Positions 22,871 to 33,115 of a DNA stretch of 64,000 nucleotides are shown piece after piece. The DNA is from Cheilinus undulatus (taxonomy: Eukaryota; Chordata; Actinopteri; Labriformes; Labridae). Numbering within the stretch: the stretch's first letter is position 1; each line of letters begins with the position of its first letter. The stretch covers positions 42,074,424-42,138,423 of the forward strand of contig NC_054881.1 in assembly GCF_018320785.1 (NCBI RefSeq). The letters run 5' to 3'. The translations under genes were made by a program, and so were the position numbers. Under the pieces are notes generated by a model. It was not told the DNA's origin. It did no database searches and was given only the letters and a program-made list of their open reading frames with translations.

Positions 22871-23532
22871 ACAAATGTCATAAAATTCATGCAATGTGCA
22901 GGACAAAGCTGCTTCAGCAAATACATGCATGCAGGAAAAATGCAACATGCAAGACAAATCATGAAGCAGAACAGGCAAATGTTTTAAAAACCCTATGAAA
23001 TATGCAACACAGACACTACGCAGCATTAGGAAAACACCAATATAAACATTCAGACCAGACTCTAACCCAACATACGTCTGATGAAGGGTAGCAAGCATCA
23101 GCACATTAAAACAAACAGATGTCTAGAGACATGCATGCTGCAGCTTACCAAAGAATGCTACACGTGTACAGCAGGACACTCTTACACAACAATGCAGAGG
23201 TATCAGTGTCAATAAGCAACACATGAACAGGGCTGCACATAGGCACATACAGTGGACAGTTCAAGAAACAGGCTACAGAACCCAGGACAGAATCACAGAC
23301 AGACACTAGGTGGCAGCACGACTAGGTGGATTCACAACATCCAACTTTATGATCCCAGCAGCTCTTTATTGAACTTTGTTTCCCCAAATTTCAGCACAGT
23401 AATTCATAAAAGGAAATACAAGTGAACAGCACAGTATAAGACTGCAGTTTTTATTTATATTATAATCATCAATGTGCATGCATGAAAAGATAGTTATTAT
23501 TGAAAATAACTGAGATGTTTTTTCCTTTACAG

Positions 23533-24964
23533 ATGAGGCTCTCAGCTCTGCCTCATGAACTCCAAAAACTAAAGCATCCACAGCCAGTGGCTGCAGGTAA
23601 GTAGAATATTTTATTAGTTATAACCTATGATTGAGATTTAGTCTCTTCTGTCTTGTATTGCTTTTCTTCTTGCAGGTGGATCCACAACATGATGATGAAT
23701 GGCTTTGCCCTCTTAAGGAGCTCTTGTCCCATATTGAAACTTCAGTGTTAAAGATAACTGGTAATGGTAAAAAATGGTATTTTTTTCTCTATTAAGGATT
23801 AAAATCTGCCCCTTGAGACTCAACTCTGGCTGCAGTGTCTCTGTTGTGCAATATGTGGGCAGACAGTAATCAATTGGCTCACGATGGCTCAATTTCCACT
23901 GCTTGGTGGACTTTGGGTATGGAACCGGGCCAGATATTTAGTTTATCACAAGTATTACAGATAGTTTAATTGTTTTTAATACATTGTCGTTACTGAATCC
24001 ATCCATACGGGGGTTTCTAGCTCACTGTCTGGATAGTCAAAGCGGCTGCTTAACTAGCTCAGAGCTTTCTATGCCAAGTTAAACTGTAGATCCTGCAAAT
24101 CATTCAGCCCTAGCATTGATATTATTTTTTACTTATCAATCAACGTCTAAATAGCAGCAGCAGCCTTTATAAATAAGGCAACCTATTAAACTTTGAAGTA
24201 AAAGCTCTTTTTCAGTTCTAACAACTGATTTTGTCATCTGCAGTGTTCATGTTGAGTTTTATTTACATTTTGAAGCTTAAAATAATTTAAATTCCAGCTG
24301 AAAGCCCATACAACCCTCCTGTCAGAGCAAGCCCTTCATACTTTCAGGCATCAGCAGGCTAACAGATGTAGTGAACAACTGTCTGGCATGTTTAAACTTG
24401 TAATAAATGCTATTTTAACACTAGACACCCAGGATGCACCTCTGCTGGAGCAGATAAACCTGTGGAGCAGCAGCACGGTTGTTGGGTAAGATTCCCGCTA
24501 GTATGGAGAAGAGTAGCTGGCGTTTTTGTCTTTGCCTTCATGCCCCTTGAGGCGTTGCAGTCCAACTTTGTGTTGAGCCTGTGTCATGAGGTGGCAGAGA
24601 ATAAACGCTGTAGGCGACCATCATCACGTTTAAATCCTGCACCAGTTGGGATTTAGACTGATGTAGTTTACAAACAGATGCTTTTCATAGAAATCAAGTA
24701 AATTAAAGTTTATTTTAACCTTTGTTAAACATCTTAAACATTAGTACAGGATCTGAGCGGCTTTGTCCTCATGCTTTGGTTTTGCTTTTTATTTTTAGGA
24801 CAAGATGTTTGAAGATTTCTGAAGATAGAAGACGAGCTGAAAAGGATTTATTTCTCAACAACTTTCTGTTTTTTTTGTTTTGTTTTGTTTTTTTTATTTT
24901 AGATGTTTTAGAGTCATCTTTTAGTATATTCATTTTTTCTAAATGTTTCAAATTTTTTCACTAA
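23533..24964 (+). CDS. Unrecognised small spliced gene (tentative)
   Basis: Four exon-like blocks have good splice sites: 23533-23596 (tttacag|...GCAG|gtaagt), 23676-23760 (cttgcag|...CTG|gtaatg), 24425-24485 (aacactag|...TTGG|gtaaga) and 24799-24964 (tttttag|). The last three join in one open frame: VDPQHDDEWLCPLKELLSH..., then TQDAPLLEQINLWSSSTVVG, then TRCLKISEDRRRAEKDLFLN and a Phe-rich tail to TAA. The first block fits this frame only through an in-frame TAA. Its own ATG frame (MRLSALPHELQKLKHPQPVA) stops early in block 2 but would join block 3 if block 2 were skipped. AATAAA follows at 25051. I do not recognise the family. It could be a small fish-specific protein, a decaying gene or a long non-coding RNA. 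A possible upstream exon ends at 20461 (AAAACG|gtgagt). Confidence 0.35.
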
Positions 24965-25050
24965 AAATTTGTAATTATTTTCTGTCTTGTGTTTTTTTAA
25001 GAACCGTGTAAATATATTTAAGGGGCTATATAAGTATCTAATTTTATTTC

Positions 25051-25056
25051 AATAAA
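25051..25056 (+). terminator. Candidate polyadenylation signal AATAAA
   Basis: Lies 87 bp after the stop of the tentative spliced gene and supports a transcript end here. Confidence 0.4.
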
Positions 25057-25184
25057 AGCAAAGTCACATTTAAATAGTCATTGTCCTTCTTAATGATAAT
25101 ATTTAGCTTTGCTTTTTTAATTTAGCCGTAACTCGTCAGCGTGGAGCAGCACAGCTCTGGTGCCGCGGTATGGTTAAACTCTTA

Positions 25185-25711
25185 AGTCTGATTTATGCTT
25201 CTACGTCGCGTCGACGGCGTAGCTACACGTAGCCCTCTGCGTCGACATGGACCCCTACGCCGTAGCCTGACGCACACCTCAAAAAAATCCTAACTGCGCG
25301 ACGCGGACCGCAAGGTCTGTGATTGGTCCGCTCAAAACATCATTTCTTCATCCAGGTCCCTCAGTGGGTGAACCAGTGTGGTAAATTCACCCGTTCTCAG
25401 CCTCAACTCGTTTAGTGGTTTGACAGACCGCCTCCGCAAACGTCTTCCCCATCGCCTGCGCTTCAATATTCAACAAAAGAATTTGTTCATTGATATCAAT
25501 ATCGATGAGCTCCAACTCCAAACAGACCCGATCCACCTCGGTCGCCCTTGTTTACTGTGACCGGATAAACAAGGATTCGGATGTGACCCCTCTGAAACCA
25601 CACACACACAGCCACGTCCCCCTAGTGGCATGGCGGTGAATTGCAGAGCCCTCGATGGAGAACTTTGAATGGTCAACGCCGTCGACACGACGCAGAAGCA
25701 TAAATCAGGCT
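25185..25711. mobile_element. PIF/Harbinger-type MITE
   Basis: The ends agtctgatttatgcttctac and ...agaagcataaatcaggct are inverted, flanked by the 3-bp duplication TTA (25182-25184, 25712-25714), which is the Harbinger signature. The subterminal regions are CpG-rich (cgcgtcgacggcgtagc), unlike the AT-rich surroundings. No transposase is present. Confidence 0.75.
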
Positions 25712-25714
25712 TTA

Positions 25715-27372
25715 GACGTGCACCGCTGGCTCTAGTGTGATCTGAAACAACTGTCCCATCCAGTGCGCTTAAACTCAAACCCAGAGCTGACTGCGTAAAT
25801 TGTTTGTGCATGCTCCTTTATATTTGTTTAAAATTATACAGATATTTACAGCACAAACAGAGTCAGGGAAGATGGAGTTGGATGATGGTACATCAATCGT
25901 AATGGAGGTAAAAAGTTCAAATAATTGTGAAAAGTTACTTTCCAACTCGGAATGTGAACTTGAAATTATGAAACTGGAGCTTGGATTTACAATCTTTTGA
26001 CTGGAACTTGGAATGTATCTTGAGTTTTAAACCACACATGCCAAAGGAACAATTTTTAGAAAAATTTACCTTGCAAAGTTGGTACCAGTCAACTCCACAT
26101 GACCTGAAAGATGTGCCGTGGTGAAGTGTTTTGGTCATGACAGTTTTTTAGATCCCGTTTATTTACAAAGAGGGAGAGCTTGCCTTTTAATTCAGGGGCC
26201 GATGGTCCTAGAAGCTTGCAACCGAGATAAACCCACCACAATCTGGGGGCACTTTGGGTTCTTCCATTATGTTGGTCTAAATTAACAGGCTTTTGTTACA
26301 ACAAACCCCCGTTCCCCTAGTACTCTGCTGGCATTCTGTGAGGGACCGTTCATTTCCTCGCTCTTGGGGGGCCCCCAGGTTGTAATGGGGCCCTGAGCTA
26401 ATTACATGGCTCAGGCCAGCTCTGATGAGAAACACTACAAAAGCAGCCTTGTGGTGTTTCGCCACATTCTTCAATTCCAGTAGTCCCTATCTGCAGACTG
26501 GCAGGCAGCAGATTCAGAACCATAGAACCAGGACCAGTGTTTTCACAACAGCGCCACCCAGCAAAGTCACTGAGCATTACAGTTAAGTTGCTTGAGTTTA
26601 CACGACTTTGATAGGCAGGAGTTTAAAGTTAACTTACTTATTCGTGTTTTTATCTGTTTTATTTAACTGTTTAATACATGTTAAGCCGTTGTTTCCCCAT
26701 TAAATTCATGAAATCTTTTTTTCCAAACGTTCCTTTATTTTCCGCTGAATACAACACGAAAACAAGAGAACGACCAGAACATTTAGAACAGAACCGGGGA
26801 TTAGTGGGGACAGGGCTCACTGAAGGCTTCAGGGCAGCTGATGGAGAAATGCAAGGAAATATAAGTGTAATATTTAGGTGTTCAAAACGCCACGAATAGT
26901 GACAGAGATCTGGAATGACAAACACCGCACAGCCAATGGTGGTGGAGGCCGCCTGGTGATGTCAGAATATGCAAATTAGATGAGTGAATTTACTACCATC
27001 ACAAAGTTTGGTTCATACTGAAGATTTTCTAAAGGATTCTTTACTACTGGGAGATAGGGCTAATGGTGGAGGTCTGCGCTCTCTGAGTGCTTTTCTAGTT
27101 AAATATGAGAATGACAAAAATTATAACTCATCAAAATCATCACAATTAGATATTTTTAAAAAATGTTCAGCTCTAGTTTTATCTAATGTTGTGTTTGTTA
27201 TAATATAGAAGGTTTATTGCTTGTGTTTGTAGGTAAAAAATTTAATGTAAGGAAATTAAGAGATAATCACATAAATCACTAGATTATTGTTGGAGTAACA
27301 GCCAACACCTTAATAAGCACGATTAGATCCATCATGCTAACAGTCCACGATGAGATGCCCGGTAGATTCTGC
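25715..27372. other. Intergenic interval before fshr
   Basis: No gene is recognised. A fragment at about 27025-27105 (gggagatagggctaatggtg) matches a dispersed repeat also present at about 41550. Confidence 0.5.
27213..27218 (-). terminator. Candidate fshr polyadenylation signal
   Basis: TTTATT on the given strand is AATAAA on the minus strand, about 155 bp past the receptor stop. Motif only. Confidence 0.35.
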
Positions 27373-30300
27373 TTATTTTGATGCGGGGTGTTTGGACCGG
27401 GCTGCAGGGCCGATGTTTTCTCTCCGTAAACGTGGGGGGTAAAACTGGCTGCGGTAGTAGAGCGTTTCCTGCTGGCTCAGACCGAGGCGGCTCAGTAACA
27501 CCACCATATCTCGATGGAACGCTTTAGTGAGGAGAGCGTAAAAAAACGGGTGTGCACACGAGTTCAGAGGGTAGAAGAGGACCAGAAGAACCTGTAAAGA
27601 GATACACAGGTTGGGGCACTGTGTAAAATGTAAAAAACAGAAGTCAGAGACTGTCAAATTCTCATAAACCCACAATCGAGCATAAACAACATAACAGATT
27701 CAGGTTTTTTAAGTTTTATAAAGTGACCCAACTTTTTTGAAATTGTGATTGTAAATGCTTTATACATTGAAGCTAATATTGTATACAAAAAGAAGAAAAA
27801 TAATCTCACCTTCGAGTCGGTGACGGTCATCAGTGGTTGGTGCAGAGCTGCAGACAGACCATAGAAGCAGATGGGAACCAGACACAGGAAGTTGGTGAAG
27901 ACGAGGATGGCCATGCGTTTGGCCATGCTGGTGTCACACCTGCTGGACAGGTGCTGAGGGTTGTGCACCATGAAGTAGATGTGAAGGTAACAAAGACACA
28001 CCACCATGAAAGCAAGGACGTTAGCCATGAGGACGGAGACCACGTAGGCGCGAGCAGCCGGTGTCTCCGTGTCCATGGGTAAACAGATGCTCACTCTTTG
28101 GTAACTGCTAACGCCCACGACAGGAAGCAGAGCGAGGGTGGCACACAGAAACCAGCCGACCATTATCAGCACCGCCGCATGGCGGAGACGGATCCTCCTC
28201 TCTGGCCTCATGGCGTAGAGGATGGCGTGCCAGCGCTGAAGGCTGATTAATGTTAATGTGTACACTGATAACTCACTGGCAAACACGGATAATGTCCCTG
28301 CTAGCTTACAGCCACTTCCTGTTTGCCAGGCAATGGCGTACTGGTAATACTGGGAGCGGGTGTACAGGTCTACGGATGCAATGAGCAGCAGGTAAAGCCC
28401 CATGCAAAAATCTGCAAACGCCAGGTGGCCCATGAGGAAACGAGTGACGGACATCTTCTGTCGGCTGGTGAGCAGGATGAACATCACCAGCAGGTTAGCA
28501 AAGATGGCCGACAGACTGACAACCCAGACCAGCAACCTCAGAAAACTCTGACTCATCACGTCCTCACAGGGGTTCATGGCGTCAGGAAGAGGGGTGCAGG
28601 ATGGTCGGTCGGCGTGACGGCGGTTACAAAGAGCGAGGTCGAAAACGTCGCTGAGATGGTCGGCCGGTAACTCCACGTAAAACAAACTGTCGTTCTGATC
28701 CGCTTCAGACGGACGAAAACCACCGCTGGGATTAAAGCTGCTGGAAGCCAGGACTCCAACGGCGCCCGCCAAAGGGTCATGACCTTCCTGTTTGTCATAC
28801 CTCTGAGAGACACCCAACGGTGAGAAGTCTGGGATATTCCCAAAATCTTTCCCAATGAGGTTGCAGATCTGAGCCTCATGGTCTCTGTAACGTAGAAGAC
28901 AACAATTTTTATTTTTATAATGATCATAATTATTATCATTCTTACTATTATTATTATTATTATTATCATTATTATCGTTGTTATTATTATTTCAATTATT
29001 ATAATTATTATTATAATTGTCATGATTATTATTATAATTATAATAATTGTTATTATAATTATTATTATTAATATCATTTTTATTATTACCATTATTTTTT
29101 AAATTATTGTAGAAATATTATTATTTTGTTATTATCATTATAACTATTATTTAAATTATTATTGGTTTTTATAATAATAATAATAATCCTCCTCCTCATC
29201 ATTATTATTATTATTATTATTATTATCATTTTTATCATTATTACTACTATTCTTACTATTATTATTATTACAAAAATCTTTCAAATTATTATTTAAATAA
29301 TGTTATTATTATGTTATTATTATTTTATAATGGTTTTTATTATTGTTATTGTTGTTATTATTATCATTATATTATCATTATTATTATTATTTTGTTATAT
29401 TGTTATTTCATATTATTATTATTATTATTATTATTGTTTTTTAAATTATTTTATTATTTTTGTTATTATTGTTTTTCTTATTATTATTATTATTTTATCA
29501 TTATTAAAAACAATATTTTTATTACTATTATTATTGTTATTATTATTATTATTTTACCATGTTTTTTTATTATTATTTTATTATTATTATTGTTGTTGTT
29601 GTTGTTTATTCAGAGCAAAACCAACAAATACATACTGGATGTTACAGAACTTCAGATGTCACTGAGGTTGAAGGAGACGTACCCTCTCCATCTCTGGAGC
29701 ATTGTGAGGCCGCAGCAGTGGCTTGGGAACGTTAATTCAGCGCTCTGTAAGTGGGCGAAGGCGGTGAGGGGGGGCAGAGCTCTCAAGTTCCAAGTGTTTT
29801 TAACCCGAAGCTTTTCAACATTGGCCATTCCTGCAGAGGGTAGAGAGCGCACGGCGGTGTCTGAGAGGTCGCTGAAAACAGATGAAGAGTTAACGTTCAT
29901 TCATTTAAACTCATTCATGGACTCAGAGCAGGAGCTCTTCCTGTTCTAACAGTAGAGAGTACAGCAAACATCCCTCCACTCTTTGTTCCCTGGATTTCAC
30001 TCACAGGAGCGTCGGGCCATCAATGACGCCATCAAAAGCCAAATCATCGATCTGTATCAGATCCACGTTCCTGTGAAGATACCTTTAAAAACAGAACTTC
30101 ATGAGACGTGGAATCACACATTAACAGGACTATTTCATAAATTATACATTTAGTAGTCAGAGGTATAACAATAAAAATGGTAGAATATTTTTTCTGTGAC
30201 TTTATTGAATGAAAACGTCGTACACTTCTTCCAGGCTGCTCCCATTGAAGGCCAAACGCTCCACCTCTCTCACTCCGTTGCTGTTTAACATTCTTGAAAA

Positions 30301-31766
30301 AGGAGCGCAAAAGGAGTCATTATTTTGATAAATTCATGTTTTTACATTTATTAACTAAAACTATTTAAACTACATTTAAAGTAAACATTTAAACCAGGGG
30401 GGTCAAATTTAATCACAGCAGAGGCCGGATTCTGAACTGGCCTGCCAGGGTCGATATTTAACCATAAACTGTCAACCTTATTTTCACCAGAAATGAACTC
30501 TGGGGTAAAAAAACTGGCACTGATGATGAATGATTTGGACATTAAAGGTCAACATGAAAAGTTAAAAACTCAAAATCTGAGATAAAAAGTCAAAATTATA
30601 AGTTTGAAATGTAAAAACATGACATTTAAGTCAAAATAATGTTTTTAAAATGCTAAATATGAGATAAAATACTGAAACCATGAATTTCAAAAGTGAAAAA
30701 CTGAGATGTAATTCAAAATCATTATTTTTAACAGTCAAAATATGAGGTAGACATGGAAATCATGAGTTTCAAATGTCAAAATATGAGATAAAATTAAAAA
30801 TCCTCCATTTTTAAGGTAAAAAAATAAGATAAAATTTAAAGTTAGGATTTGGAAAAGGTCAAAACATGAAATAAAAGTCAAAAACATGACTTTCAAAGGT
30901 CTAAATAGGATTTGAGTTTTTTATTTGTGAAAAAGAAAATCGTTATCATTGGGAGGTTTGTCAGTAAAATCTGAATTATGCTCTAACGGCTGATGACTTG
31001 AAAATTATACTGACTATCATTTGCGTTGAATATTTAAGAAAAAAGAGAAAAATATCATTTGCATAATAATTTGGTGTAGTAAAATAAAACAGACTTACAA
31101 GGTGAGACGATTTTTTGAGACACCAGTGAATGCGTTAGCAGGAATCACGGTAAGGAAGATGTTCTCTACGATCTCTCTGTCAACGAAAAGTTGAATATTT
31201 GACTACAATTAGAAAATCATTTCATTGACAAATCACTTAGTGAATGATTTTATATCTATTTTTATTTACAGAATAAAATCCTCCTTTTTGGACTGAATGT
31301 GCTGAAGATCAGGGAAAGATGTGAGGCCCGTGTTGGTGATCCCTCTGGAAGAAAACACACATGTTCAATGAAATGACCTTTTAAAAACTGACTTTTTTTT
31401 GTTTTGTTTTGCTGAAATGTCCTAACACTGACTCTGGCTCTAGGTGTGAATGTGAGCGTGCCTGCTTGTCTGTGTCTTGTCTGTCTCTTTCAGTCAGCCC
31501 TGTGACTGATCGGCAGCCAGTTCAGGGTTTACCCAGTAACAGCTGGGATCGCCCAATGATTTCAAAAATAGATGGAGAAAAGAATTTTCTTACAGGTACT
31601 TTAAATGTGGCAGGTCCTTGAATGCCTCTGGATCAATGTGAGACAGTGATTTCAACCCAGACAGCTGACTGAAAGATACACAAAATAAACACACAATCAA
31701 AAACAAGCACACAAATCAACAATAAATAAATACATAAAAACCATAAAACACAAATGAGCACAGAGG

Positions 31767-31807
<41 letters not shown>

Positions 31808-33009
31808 CATATAATATCCCATATAAACAGGCTAATCATCAGAGATGCCATTCAGCTGTGCCAAGTTTATCTTAAATGTCATCGGGGTCGATTTTAATGA
31901 AATTTATTACACCAGAGCAAAATAAAGGAAAACTTTATTTAGATGAAGTATGTGTCATAGAAATCAGGTATTTTACATTCATATTAAACCTGTAAATATT
32001 TATTATAATCAGGTATTTTACATTCATATTAAACCTGTAAATATTTATTATAATCAGGTATTTTACATTCATATTAAACCTGTAAATATTTATTATAATC
32101 AGGTATTTCACATTCATATTAAACCTGTAAATATTTATTATAATCAGGTATTTTACATTCATATTAAACCTGTAAATATTTATTTAATAGGTATTTTACA
32201 TGCATGATTTAGAGGTGTAATCTTAGAATAATCAGGTATTTACATACATGTGAGTGAGTCTGGACAGGTTAAAGAAGGAATGTTTCTCCAGGAATCGTAA
32301 CGTGTCGTCCTCAGAAATAAATCTGAAACAGAAATATATTTTCTTCTTTTATTTAAATGCAATTAATCGATTAATCATGGATTACAACAGTTATTTAAAG
32401 GTTTCCAACCCTAGAAGAGGATCCTATCTCTGTTTAATATTCTTTCTATTAAAAATATCATCATCAGTATTTATTTGTCTTTAAAATTGATCAGTTTTCT
32501 ACCTACCTGTTGGAATAATATGAATCATTAAGTTCATTATTGACATTGATTATCTATCATTCATGATTAACTCAGTTATTGATAAATATTCACTACAATG
32601 ATTTCTACTCTGAACTAGGATTAAATGTTCTTTTAGTCAGTATCTTTTCTGGCATTATAAAACCCTGTTTTAGAAATAAATATAAACACTTACATATGAG
32701 ACATGTTGGCCAAATAAGAAAAAGCGTTTTGAGGAATCCCAGACAGTTTTGTCTCCATCAGCCACCTGAGATAAAAAACATTTCATCATAAATACAAGAA
32801 ACACACAAATATCTTTACCCAGAGTTTGTGAGAGGTTTAACTTACAACTCCTGAGTGCTGCGGTGGAAAAGTGGCAGGAATTCAACTCTGAAACAGGAAA
32901 CGCTGCGGTCATCGTGGTCGCAGACACACTGGGACGGACAAAAACCCAAAACTAGAGAGACGTCAACACCACAGAAGAAGAAACAAAGGAGGGTTAAATC
33001 AGGCTTCAT
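27373..33009 (-). CDS. fshr: fshr-like glycoprotein-hormone receptor, complete, 11 exons, 718 aa
   Basis: Exons, 5' to 3' on the minus strand: 33009-32846, 32765-32694, 32322-32248, 31668-31594, 31344-31270, 31176-31099, 30292-30224, 30070-30005, 29871-29683, 28884-27810, 27591-27373. They total 2157 nt with every phase consistent. Lengths such as 72, 75, 75, 78 and 69 match the leucine-rich-repeat exons of FSHR. The protein has a signal peptide ([16 protein letters not shown]...), a Cys-rich N-cap ([17 protein letters not shown]), LRRs, the hinge ([25 protein letters not shown]) and seven TM segments (about 402-680). The short 50-aa tail and the PDAMNPCED hinge favour FSHR over TSHR. SVDLYT and PMDTETP are TSHR-like, so paralogue assignment is provisional. 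It would bind FSH-type hormones on gonadal somatic cells and couple to Gs. Oddities are an intron between TM6 and TM7, LQRW in place of ERW, FTNF in place of FTDF, HPFFY in place of NPFLY, and no Tyr at the usual sulfated hinge site. Confidence 0.88.
27592..27809 (-). mobile_element. fshr intron 10 (218 bp), largely a Tc1-like MITE
   Basis: Between donor AAG|gtgaga and acceptor tttacag|GTT. On the minus strand it contains acaatcacaatttcaaaaaa-gttggg near the 5' side, and gagaatttgacagtctctga then cacagtgccccaacc at the 3' side. These are the two inverted termini of the element family at 44008-45739 and 58215-58610. The 3' terminus is cut just before the functional acceptor. The intron splits TM6 from TM7, where mammalian receptors have one uninterrupted exon. 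Confidence 0.8.
28905..29612. repeat. (ATT)n-type trinucleotide tract filling fshr intron 9
   Basis: About 700 bp of imperfect ATT/TTA runs between exon 10 (starts 28884) and exon 9 (ends 29683). The long Ile- or Tyr/Leu-rich open frames here are composition artefacts. Confidence 0.95.
30396..30960. mobile_element. Truncated hAT-type element in fshr intron 6
   Basis: Begins caggggggtcaaatttaatc and continues with ggccggattctgaactggcc and aaactgtcaaccttattttc, mirroring the right part of the 5318-6138 element. The same AT-rich tandem interior follows in the opposite strand sense. The distal terminus is absent. Confidence 0.6.
31769..31803. repeat. (TA)n microsatellite in fshr intron 3
   Basis: Run of AT dinucleotides of about 32 bp. 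Confidence 0.9.
31962..32190. repeat. 45-bp minisatellite, 5 copies, fshr intron 3
   Basis: The unit starts aatcaggtattttacattca and continues with tattaaacctgtaaatattt. Five near-identical copies. Because 45 is divisible by 3 and the unit has no stop in some frames, open frames appear on both strands. Not coding. Confidence 0.95.
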
Positions 33010-33115
33010 GGTTGAATGTTGGTGAGGGAGAGACTGATGGACCAGCAGAGAGACACAGAGTTCACACACATTCAACATATGTCACTTCCCCTCCAGAATT
33101 TCAAAATAAAGCAGG
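33010..33115 (-). promoter_or_regulatory. fshr: fshr 5' flank between the start codon and the minisatellite
   Basis: Only about 105 bp separate the predicted ATG from the 59-bp array. The stretch holds the probable 5' UTR. No TATA box is apparent, which fits the TATA-less FSHR promoters of mammals. An in-frame upstream ATG at 33078 would add 23 residues ahead of the signal peptide and is less likely. Confidence 0.35.

Noticed and set aside
27654-27809. Continuation of the receptor frame into ...LDCGFMRI as an alternative C-terminus
   Set aside because: It reads through a good donor into MITE sequence. The downstream exon restores TM7 in phase. An intron-retention isoform cannot be excluded but would lack TM7.
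28574-29949. Ile- or Tyr/Leu-rich open frames
   Set aside because: Translations of the ATT/TTA trinucleotide tract in fshr intron 9, partly running into true exons in the wrong frame.
31935-32207. Repeat protein in the 45-bp array
   Set aside because: Five intronic copies, open on both strands only because the period is divisible by three.
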